Source: Rariglobus sp967755175 (GTDB lineage Bacteria; Verrucomicrobiota; Verrucomicrobiia; Opitutales; Opitutaceae). Taken from it: DNA of 5,352 bases. Position 1 is the stretch's first letter, and every line of letters begins with the position of its first letter. The position numbers and the translations under genes are program-made. Location: the NCBI GenBank assembly GCA_967755175.1, contig CBRAFO010000188.1:1-5352 (forward strand). Direction: 5' to 3'. Shown piece after piece: positions 1-5,267 of this stretch. The notes below the pieces were generated by a model. The model made no database searches. It worked only from the letters and a program-made list of their open reading frames with translations, and was not told the origin of the DNA.

Positions 1-20
1 TATGAACCGTGAACGGGTTT

Positions 21-44
21 GGAGGTCTAGAGGGGGTGGCAGTC
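21..44 (+). promoter_or_regulatory. Ribosome-binding region of the small Tat-signal gene
   Basis: GGAGGT at 21-26 is a textbook Shine-Dalgarno sequence, and a second purine-rich tract, AGGGGGTGG, lies at 31-39. The second tract is well placed for the ATG at 45. GGAGGT itself is 9 bases before an in-frame GTG at 36 and 18 bases before the ATG, so the GTG at 36 is a real alternative start that would add three residues. This is the only gene in the window with such a site. Confidence 0.5.
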
Positions 45-302
45 ATGAATCCACCCATTCCTCCTGTGAGTTCCGTAATAACGCGGCGTGACGCGTTGAA
101 AGCTCTCGGTTCCGGTGCGGCGTTGTTGGCCGGCGGGTTGATGGGACGTATTCACAGCGTATGCATGGGCGATGAACCCAGTAATCCCAGCGTCCGAGGT
201 GGCGACCACGAGTCCGCGTCTCGTGCGCTTAGCGAGTCGTCCGTTGATCCGCTGGAACCGCAATTCATCACGCGCAACGCGTCCAAGCTGCCCTTAGCTT
301 AG
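45..302 (+). CDS. Short protein with twin-arginine (Tat) signal, function unknown
   Basis: The 85-residue product begins with about 13 residues and then TRRDALKAL, a good match to the twin-arginine export consensus S/T-R-R-x-F-L-K with alanine in the phenylalanine position. A hydrophobic stretch GSGAALLAGGLMG follows at about residues 24-36. Only about 45 polar residues remain after it, rich in Ser, Asp, Glu and Pro, with one Cys and no cofactor motif or domain I recognise. Tat substrates are usually folded redox or cofactor-containing enzymes, so such a short passenger is odd. The gene may encode a small exported accessory subunit, or be the remnant of a longer enzyme that lost its body. There is no continuation in another frame before the terminator at 342. 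It is convergent with the Fur-like gene. Coding status rests on the signal motif and the ribosome-binding sequence. Confidence 0.6.
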   Translation: MNPPIPPVSSVITRRDALKALGSGAALLAGGLMGRIHSVCMGDEPSNPSVRGGDHESASRALSESSVDPLEPQFITRNASKLPLA

Positions 303-341
303 TCTGGCAATGGGTTGGCTCATGCCCTCGGCGATAGACAC

Positions 342-373
342 AAAAAAGCCACAGCCGGTGAAGGCTGTGGCTT
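342..373 (-). terminator. Rho-independent terminator of the Fur-like gene
   Basis: An 11-bp perfect inverted repeat, AAGCCACAGCC (346-356) and GGCTGTGGCTT (363-373), encloses a 6-base loop. Read on the minus strand, the hairpin runs straight into six T (A-run at 342-347 on the plus strand). It lies about 30 bases beyond the stop codon of the Fur-like gene. There is no T-run on the plus-strand side, so it should act only on minus-strand transcripts, although it could also stabilise the 3' end of the opposing Tat-signal transcript. Confidence 0.92.
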
Positions 374-403
374 GAGATGTCGTTAGGAACGACGGGGGAT
401 AGT

Positions 404-901
404 TCAGGCCTTCGCGGCGGCGTTCACGAAGAACGCGGCCATGTGCGACACGTCGTTGAAGCCACGGGCCTTCAGGTCGGCCTCGATCTTGGCGAGGACG
501 CCGCTGAGTTCGGTGGCGAGTTCGGTGGGGATGGTTTCCAGAATCGCGCCTTCCTTGCTGACCACGTGATAGACCGGCTCGGTGGTAAGCTGGATCTGGT
601 AGAGGCTGGTGCCATTGTGGAAGAAGCAGCGGCGAACGAGGTTGAGCTCCTCAAACGCGGCGAGGCAGCGATAGACGGTCACGAGATCGCAGGCGCTGTC
701 TTTGAGATCGAGATGGATCTGCTCGATGGTGGCGGGATCGCGGCGAGCGATCAGCGCATTCAGAATGGCGATACGCGGCTGGGTGATACGCAGGCCGGCG
801 GACTTGAGGCGGCTGCAAGCTTGCTCCAAGGCGCTGCCGACGGGCTGAGCGGAGGCTGAATAATCCGAGATGGGATGATTGGTTTGAATTGTTGAGATCA
901 T
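404..901 (-). CDS. Fur-superfamily transcriptional regulator with degenerate metal sites
   Basis: This 165-residue protein is a Fur-type repressor by its N-terminal winged helix. The stretch LKSAGLRITQPRIAIL (about 32-47) and the recognition-helix signature DLVTVYRCLAAFEELNLVRR (72-91) match the family closely. The dimerisation domain follows at about 92-165. Family members normally bind a regulatory metal through a His-rich HHxH segment, a Glu before it and further His/Glu residues, and often a structural zinc through CxxC pairs. Here the corresponding segment reads QIQLTTEPVYHVVSKEGAILE (about 102-122). It keeps one His (H112), has Gln at the usual Glu, and has no CxxC. H153 is the only other likely ligand retained. 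I infer a regulator that senses something other than Fe(II), or binds metal weakly. The N-terminal extension of about 25 residues is longer than in E. coli Fur. The ATG start has no Shine-Dalgarno sequence, but no other ATG lies nearby. It diverges from the Minf_1886-family gene and ends in a strong terminator. Fur, Zur or PerR subtype cannot be assigned. Confidence 0.9.
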   Translation of the reverse strand: MISTIQTNHPISDYSASAQPVGSALEQACSRLKSAGLRITQPRIAILNALIARRDPATIEQIHLDLKDSACDLVTVYRCLAAFEELNLVRRCFFHNGTSLYQIQLTTEPVYHVVSKEGAILETIPTELATELSGVLAKIEADLKARGFNDVSHMAAFFVNAAAKA

Positions 902-924
902 GGTGGTTGGGACTAGTTCAGTGT

Positions 925-937
925 ATTGTTACACAAT
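925..937. promoter_or_regulatory. Palindrome ATTGT-TAC-ACAAT, candidate operator of the Fur-like gene
   Basis: Two perfect 5-bp arms around a 3-base centre lie 24 bases upstream of the Fur-like start codon. On the minus strand a weak promoter can be drawn over it: TTTACG (plus-strand 950-955), an 18-base spacer, and TAACAA (plus-strand 926-931). The palindrome would then cover the -10 element, a position suited to autorepression. The palindrome is seen directly; the promoter and the repressor contact are inference. It does not match the classic 19-bp Fur box or the PerR box. Confidence 0.35.
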
Positions 938-950
938 TGAAAGTCGGAAC

Positions 951-1020
951 GTAAAAACCATACCATGTTTTACGTTTTGTTTACAACTTTGTAAAACAAG
1001 GCGAGGCCGTCTTGTAAAAC
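951..1020. promoter_or_regulatory. Cluster of GTAAAAC-like elements in the divergent control region
   Basis: Five copies or near-copies of GTAAAAC occur within 70 bases: GTAAAAAC at 951, the reverse complement GTTTTAC at 967-973, GTTTAC at 979-984, GTAAAAC at 991-997 and GTAAAAC at 1014-1020. The third and fourth form an imperfect palindrome, TTGTTTACA (977-985) facing TGTAAAACAA (990-999). The middle three start 12 bases apart. The segment is far more AT-rich than its surroundings and lies between the two divergent start codons, so it probably holds promoters and protein-binding sites for both genes. I see no convincing -35/-10 pair for the plus-strand gene. The rest of 902-1082 shows nothing else clear. 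Confidence 0.45.
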
Positions 1021-1082
1021 CGGTCTGTTCCGGGTTGCGGATTGCGAAGCGCTACCTCGTATGCACACTCTGCCTCACCATC

Positions 1083-1526
1083 ATGGCGGATTTGGACTTT
1101 AACGAGATCGTAAACCTTATTTGTAAAGAGGACTCGCGCTACGACCGAAAGGCGTATGCTTTTCTACGGGAGGGACTTGATTACGCGGTCAAGGACTTGA
1201 AAAAGAAGGATGCAGAGCGTTCCAAGCAGTCCTTACACATCTCGGGCGCCGAATTGTTGATGGGCCTCCGCGCCTATGCGCTCGATCAGTTTGGCCCTCT
1301 TACCATCACGGTTTTGAGCTCCTGGGGAGTTCAGCGGTGTGCGGATATGGGGGAAATTGTTTTTAACCTTATTGAGTATAACGTTTTCAGTAAGACGGAA
1401 AATGATCGGCGTGAGGACTTCGGTGAGATTTACACGTTTGAAGAGGCATTTGTAAAACCGTTCCTGCCTAGGAATCCCCCCCTAAGGGATGGACGTATTT
1501 CTTCCCCCCGGGTTCCCTCGACGTGA
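1083..1526 (+). CDS. Minf_1886 family protein (TIGR04138), function unknown
   Basis: The 147-residue product matches my recollection of the Minf_1886 family, a conserved hypothetical family found mainly in Planctomycetes and Verrucomicrobia. Recognisable segments are the N-terminal DSRYDRKAYAFLREGLDY (17-34), the central HISGAELLMGLRAYALDQFG (52-71), WGVQRCADMGEIVFNLIE (81-98) and REDFGEIYTFEEAFVKPF (110-127). It is predicted to be soluble and largely helical, with no signal peptide or membrane segment and no catalytic motif I can name. The last 15 or so residues, rich in Pro and Arg, lie beyond the conserved core. I chose the ATG at 1083 because the conserved sequence begins immediately after it. 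The open frame extends back to 900, but that part is the AT-rich promoter and has no family similarity. No Shine-Dalgarno sequence precedes the start. It diverges from the Fur-like regulator, which may control it. Confidence 0.88.
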   Translation: MADLDFNEIVNLICKEDSRYDRKAYAFLREGLDYAVKDLKKKDAERSKQSLHISGAELLMGLRAYALDQFGPLTITVLSSWGVQRCADMGEIVFNLIEYNVFSKTENDRREDFGEIYTFEEAFVKPFLPRNPPLRDGRISSPRVPST

Positions 1527-1556
1527 GTTTTTTGTGAGAGGTGAACGTGAGGGAAC
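1512..1556. repeat. Bulged 12-bp inverted repeat over the stop codon of the Minf_1886-family gene
   Basis: GTTCCCTC (1512-1519), a bulged G, and ACGT (1521-1524) pair with ACGTGAGGGAAC (1545-1556) around a 20-base loop containing TTTTTT (1528-1533). The stem includes the first base of the TGA stop. It could act as an RNA 3' structure, but the T-run is in the loop rather than after the stem, so it is not a standard intrinsic terminator. The alternative small stem CTCG/TGAG just before the T-run is weak. The rest of the gap to the next gene (1557-1696) shows no RNA gene, clear promoter or other repeat. Confidence 0.45.
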
Positions 1557-1696
1557 GTCCGTCGCGTCGGTCCTGATGGTGTTCATCTCGGTGTCATTCT
1601 CTCGGGTGATCAGGTTGCGAACGAAGCGGATTGATCTCGGGCTCGCATAAAGTCGCTCGCGCCGGCTGTGCGGGTGCTCATCGTTTGGTTTTTTCC

Positions 1697-4261
1697 ATGG
1701 CTAAATCCACCCCCTCGTTCGCTTCCGATCTGCGCTTGCTTGAAACGTTTTGGAAAGAAACCGCCGAGCGCACCGTGTTGCTCAACGGCCTCACTTTGCT
1801 GGTGCAACGCGACACCTCCGCTCCAGTTGCTTCGGTGCAAGTATGGGTGAAGACGGGGAGTATCCACGAGGGCTCGCTGCTCGGGGCGGGGCTTTCCCAC
1901 TACCTCGAACATCTTTTGTTCAAAGGCACGGAGCGCCGGGCGGGTCGTGAAATTTCCACTACAGTCCAAGCGCACGGTGGTAACATCAACGCCTACACCA
2001 CGTTCGATCGCACCGTCTATTACATCGACCTGCCTTCGGCGCATGTCGGCGTGGCGCTTGATGTGCTGGCCGACGCGGTGCTGCACTCGACGCTGCCGGC
2101 CGACGAAGTCGCCCGCGAGAAGGACGTTATTCTCCGCGAGATCGCCATGGGCAACGACGACCCCGATCACCGCTTGGGCGAGGCGCTATTTGACACCGCT
2201 TTCCGCCAGCACCCGTATCGGTATCCGGTTATTGGCTATAAAGACGTTTTCACCGCCGTCACCCGCGACGATTTGCTGGCGTATTACCGCGCTCGTTACG
2301 TGCCCAACAACCTCGTCGTAGTCGTCGCCGGCGACATCGACCCTGCGGCGGTGCGCGTGCTGGTGGAGACTCATTTCGGCAGCGCGCCGCGTGCCAAACT
2401 TGCCCCGGTGCTGGTGCTGCCGGAACTTCCTCAACTCGCCCCGCGAGCGTTGCACCGTCACGAAGATGTGGAACTCAGTCGGGCGGGCCTGTCCTGGCAA
2501 ATCCCCGGACTCACGCATGCGGATGCTCCTGTGCTCGATCTGCTTGCCGTGCTGCTGGGGCAGGGAGATAGCTCGGTGCTTTGGCAGGCGGTGCGCGAGA
2601 AAGCGCGACTCGTTCACAGCATCGATGCGACCAGTTGGAATCCCGGCGAGACCGGGTTGTTCTACATTTCTTTTATCTGCGAGCCGAAGCACCGCGAGGC
2701 GGCCACCCGTGCGGTGCGACGCGAACTTGATCGCATTGCCGTCCAAGGTTTCACACCCGCGCAAATCCGCAAAGGTTTCCGTCAACTCGTCGTGGGCGAG
2801 ATCAACACGCGCAAGACCATGTCGGGCCAAGCCTCGCGTATTGGCGCGGCCGAAGTCGTCGCAGGCGATCTGGGCTTCGGGAAAACGTATTTCGAGCGCC
2901 TTGCCCGCGTCACCGTCGCGGACCTGCGTCGCGTTTTGCGCGCCTATCTCGGCGCTGAGCGAGTCACCGCCGTATCGCTCAACCCCAAGAGCGCGGAACC
3001 GGTGGCCTCGACTGTGGTAACGACTGACCGCGTGCCCGACGCGTTTGCCGAACAGACTTTGCCCAACGGCGCGCGCTTGCTGCTGCGGCCCGACCGTCGC
3101 CTGCCGAACCTTCATCTGCGCTTGCTCTGCGAAGGTGGCCCGGTGCACGAGTCGGCCGAGTTGCGCGGTGCGACTTCGCTGCTGGCGACGTTGCTCACGA
3201 AGGACACGAAGAAGCGCTCCGCCGCCGAAGTCGCGAAATTCATCGAGGAGGTCGGTGGCTCGTTTTACCCCTTTTCGGGCAACAACAGTTTCGGCCTCGC
3301 CGCCGAGGTTTTACCTGGAGACACGGACCGCGCACTGGAAGCGCTGGCCGACGCGGTGCTCGCTCCGGCCTTCAAACGAGCGAGCTTCGATGTCGAACGC
3401 GACGCTCAGCTCGCGGATTTGCAGCAGGACGCCGATGACGTGGTCACGGTTGGCCGGAAGCTGGTCCGTCAGAAATTCTTCGGCGCGCATCCGCTCGGCA
3501 TCGATGCTCATGGCACGATCGATGGTCTCAAGGCGCTCAAGCCCGCCGACCTCGTTGCGTTGTGGAAACGTCTCGGTGTGGCGCGCAACGTCGTGTTGGT
3601 TGCCGCGGGTGATTTCGACCCGAAGGTGCTCGGTCCGAAGCTAAAGGCCTTCCTTGCCAAACTGCCGAAGGGTTCCGCGCCGAAACGCTCGGCGATCTTC
3701 ACCGCGCCGGGCGAGGTGGGCGACTTCATCGAGAAGCAACCGCGCGAGCAGGCGGTGGTTTTCCAGGCGTTTCCCGGACCCGGTTTGCTCGCGGATGACT
3801 ACTATGTCGGCGAAGTGGCGGATGAGCTTTTCAGTGGCATGTCGTCGCGGTTGTTCGAGCGCGTGCGCGAGGAAAAGGGCCTGGCGTATTTCGTGCGTTC
3901 GAGTCGCGTTACGGGAATCGATGCGGGCATGTTCATGTTCTACGCGGGCACCGCTCCGGCGACTGCCACTGAGGTGCTGACCGAAATCGATGCGGAGATC
4001 GCGCGTGTGCAAGCGGGCGCGGTGGACGCGACGGAGCTGCTACGTTGCCAGACGCGCCTCAAGGCCGGACGCCGTATGGGGCTGCAAACCAACGGGGCGC
4101 GCGCCATGCATGCCGGATTGAATACGCTTTACGGACTGCCCGTTGATGATGCGGCGACTTACGATGCGCACATCAACGGTGTGACGATCGCGGATTTGCA
4201 GCGGTTCACCCAAAGCCGTTTTCAGCGAACCCTCCGCACGCAACTGGTGGTGAAGCCGTAG
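1697..4261 (+). CDS. M16 family zinc metallopeptidase, fused two-unit form
   Basis: This 854-residue protein contains two tandem M16 units, each made of an active-site-type and a C-terminal-type domain. In unit one, the inverted zinc motif HYLEH gives H68, E71 (catalytic base) and H72. The third ligand, E148 in EKDVILRE, lies 76 residues after H72, exactly as in mitochondrial processing peptidase beta, and the accessory E141 is also present. Unit two starts at about residue 449 (TLPNGARLLL). At the aligned position it has S494, A497 and T498 instead of the ligands, so it should be catalytically dead. It keeps the R724/Y731 pair in VREEKGLAYF, which helps bind substrate in the family. M16 enzymes close like a clamshell around peptides, and the fused form supplies both halves. 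There is no evident signal peptide, so it is probably cytoplasmic. PqqL-like exported relatives of similar length carry one. The ATG at 1697 is preferred over an in-frame TTG at 1631 because similarity starts later. No Shine-Dalgarno sequence is present and the leader is T-rich. The physiological substrate is unknown. Confidence 0.93.
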   Translation: MAKSTPSFASDLRLLETFWKETAERTVLLNGLTLLVQRDTSAPVASVQVWVKTGSIHEGSLLGAGLSHYLEHLLFKGTERRAGREISTTVQAHGGNINAYTTFDRTVYYIDLPSAHVGVALDVLADAVLHSTLPADEVAREKDVILREIAMGNDDPDHRLGEALFDTAFRQHPYRYPVIGYKDVFTAVTRDDLLAYYRARYVPNNLVVVVAGDIDPAAVRVLVETHFGSAPRAKLAPVLVLPELPQLAPRALHRHEDVELSRAGLSWQIPGLTHADAPVLDLLAVLLGQGDSSVLWQAVREKARLVHSIDATSWNPGETGLFYISFICEPKHREAATRAVRRELDRIAVQGFTPAQIRKGFRQLVVGEINTRKTMSGQASRIGAAEVVAGDLGFGKTYFERLARVTVADLRRVLRAYLGAERVTAVSLNPKSAEPVASTVVTTDRVPDAFAEQTLPNGARLLLRPDRRLPNLHLRLLCEGGPVHESAELRGATSLLATLLTKDTKKRSAAEVAKFIEEVGGSFYPFSGNNSFGLAAEVLPGDTDRALEALADAVLAPAFKRASFDVERDAQLADLQQDADDVVTVGRKLVRQKFFGAHPLGIDAHGTIDGLKALKPADLVALWKRLGVARNVVLVAAGDFDPKVLGPKLKAFLAKLPKGSAPKRSAIFTAPGEVGDFIEKQPREQAVVFQAFPGPGLLADDYYVGEVADELFSGMSSRLFERVREEKGLAYFVRSSRVTGIDAGMFMFYAGTAPATATEVLTEIDAEIARVQAGAVDATELLRCQTRLKAGRRMGLQTNGARAMHAGLNTLYGLPVDDAATYDAHINGVTIADLQRFTQSRFQRTLRTQLVVKP

Positions 4262-4284
4262 TTGGTTCGAGGCCGAAAGGGTCA

Positions 4285-4407
4285 AAATGTAGGAGCCTGC
4301 TCGCAGGCGATGGTTTGAGGTGGGAGCGAGCTTGCTCGCGAGGATCGAAATCGCGAGCAAGCTCGCTCCCACGTTTCGGACTCGCCTGCGAGCAGGCTCC
4401 TACATTT
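4285..4407. repeat. Nested REP/REPIN-type element between convergent genes
   Basis: Two inverted pairs of REP-like palindromes are nested. The outer arms (4285-4310 and 4382-4407) are perfect 26-bp reverse complements carrying GTAGGAGCCTGCTCGCAGGC. The inner arms (4320-4341 and 4351-4372) are perfect 22-bp reverse complements carrying GTGGGAGCGAGCTTGCTCGC, around a 9-base loop at 4342-4350. Each arm is itself a mini-hairpin: GCCTGC/GCAGGC for the outer type and GCGAGC/GCTCGC for the inner type. Spacers of 9 bases separate outer and inner arms on both sides. Elements of this form are known as REPs, or REPINs when paired, and are mobilised by RAYT transposases (IS200/IS605-like). No RAYT gene is in this window. 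The whole could fold into a very long hairpin and may terminate or protect both convergent transcripts. Confidence 0.9.
4320..4372. repeat. Inner REPIN (GTGGGAGCGAGC type)
   Basis: A perfect 22-bp inverted repeat around the loop at 4342-4350 forms a complete two-REP unit on its own. Its head and stem closely resemble REP sequences I recall from Pseudomonas genomes. The similarity may be convergent or may reflect related RAYT enzymes; the sequence alone does not decide. It sits centrally inside the outer CCTGC-type pair, which suggests either insertion of one REPIN into another or growth of a compound element. Confidence 0.8.
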
Positions 4408-4421
4408 CGGAAATGCTCAGC

Positions 4422-5267
4422 TCAGCTCTTGCCGCGACCGGCGACGCCGCCGCTCCAGTTGAGCTTGCTGCGCACGACGGAGAAGTGGGCGTAGTCGCGT
4501 CGTTGCACCAGCGGCAGACGTTCGCTCGCGAGGGTGATCGTCACGGGCTGGCCATCGGAGACGCGGTAGTCGCGTTGCCCGTCCACGGTGACCAGCAGCG
4601 TGGAATTACGGTTGAGATTGCGCACGACCAGCTTCACCCCGGCGCGCAGGATAATGGAGCGGTTGCTCAGCGTGTGCGGGCAAATCGGCGTGAGCGCGAT
4701 GACCTCCGCCGAAGGGTGGATCAACGGGCCGCCGGCGGAAAGGTTGTAGGCGGTCGAGCCGGTGGGCGTGGCGAAGATCAAACCGTCGCAATCGTAGTCG
4801 GTGACGAGTTCGCCATCGGCGGTGACTTCGAGACTGACGAGGCGTGAATTCACCTCGGCCTTGATGAGCACGTCGTTCAGCGCGAGGTCAACGGTTCCGG
4901 CCTGTGATTCGCAGGCGAGGAGAGCGCGGTGGGCGATTTGAAAATTCCCGGAGAGAAGCGTGGGAAAACAGTCGCGGATATCCTCGGAGGAGAACGTGGT
5001 GAGGAAGCCGAGACTGCCGCGATTCACCCCGATGATGGGCACTTGCGCGCGGGCCGCTTGGGCGGCGATGCCGAGGAGGGTGCCGTCGCCGCCGATCACG
5101 CAGCACGCGTCTTGGCCCACTAGAAAATCGTCCATCACCGGATAGGTGGTGGCGCGCGTCACGGCCACGCGGGCGGTGCGAGCGAGGGCGATCAAAGCGT
5201 CGGCCAACTCAGGGGCGCCGGCTTTGGATTCATTCACCACGAAGGCGAGTTTACGGATTGGCGTCAT
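4422..5267 (-). CDS. nadK: NAD kinase
   Basis: The enzyme phosphorylates NAD to NADP using ATP (or polyphosphate in some relatives) in the cytoplasm and is the only de novo source of NADP. The 281-residue length is typical. Hallmarks in order are AFVVNESKAGA near the N terminus, GGDGT at 59-63 with the catalytic D61, the nucleotide-binding LND at 130-132, ATPTGSTAYNLSAGGPL at 166-182, TPICPHTLSNRSI at 193-205 and VDGQ at 228-231. No key residue is missing. I chose the ATG at 5267. An in-frame GTG at 5285 would add six residues, but the family normally starts just before the first beta strand, as here. Neither start has a Shine-Dalgarno sequence. The gene is convergent with the M16 peptidase, separated by the REP element, whose right end is 15 bases from the stop codon. 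That element may define the 3' end of the nadK transcript. Confidence 0.97.
   Translation of the reverse strand: MTPIRKLAFVVNESKAGAPELADALIALARTARVAVTRATTYPVMDDFLVGQDACCVIGGDGTLLGIAAQAARAQVPIIGVNRGSLGFLTTFSSEDIRDCFPTLLSGNFQIAHRALLACESQAGTVDLALNDVLIKAEVNSRLVSLEVTADGELVTDYDCDGLIFATPTGSTAYNLSAGGPLIHPSAEVIALTPICPHTLSNRSIILRAGVKLVVRNLNRNSTLLVTVDGQRDYRVSDGQPVTITLASERLPLVQRRDYAHFSVVRSKLNWSGGVAGRGKS

Noticed and set aside
377..859. 160-codon open frame on the plus strand opposite the Fur-like gene
   Set aside because: It is antisense to a gene with clear Fur-family motifs, crosses its terminator hairpin, and its product shows no recognisable domain.
900..1082. N-terminal extension of the Minf_1886-family gene to a GTG or ATG near 900
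   Set aside because: The segment is AT-rich, contains the divergent promoter and repeated GTAAAAC motifs, and encodes a Cys-rich stretch with no similarity to the family.
1610..2170. 186-codon open frame on the minus strand over the peptidase start
   Set aside because: It overlaps the zinc-site coding region in antisense and has no family similarity I can see.
2186..3148. 320-codon open frame on the minus strand inside the peptidase gene
   Set aside because: It is a by-product of GC-rich codon use in the M16 gene, whose frame carries the family motifs. The product is low in complexity and unrecognisable.
4285..4407. CRISPR array or tRNA-like structure
   Set aside because: The repeats are inverted and palindromic, with no regularly spaced direct repeats, and no cloverleaf or CCA-type end is present.
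4320..4847. 175-codon open frame on the plus strand opposite nadK
   Set aside because: Its beginning is REP sequence and the rest is antisense to conserved NAD kinase motifs. A minus-strand frame starting at 4372 begins with the same residues only because the repeat is inverted.
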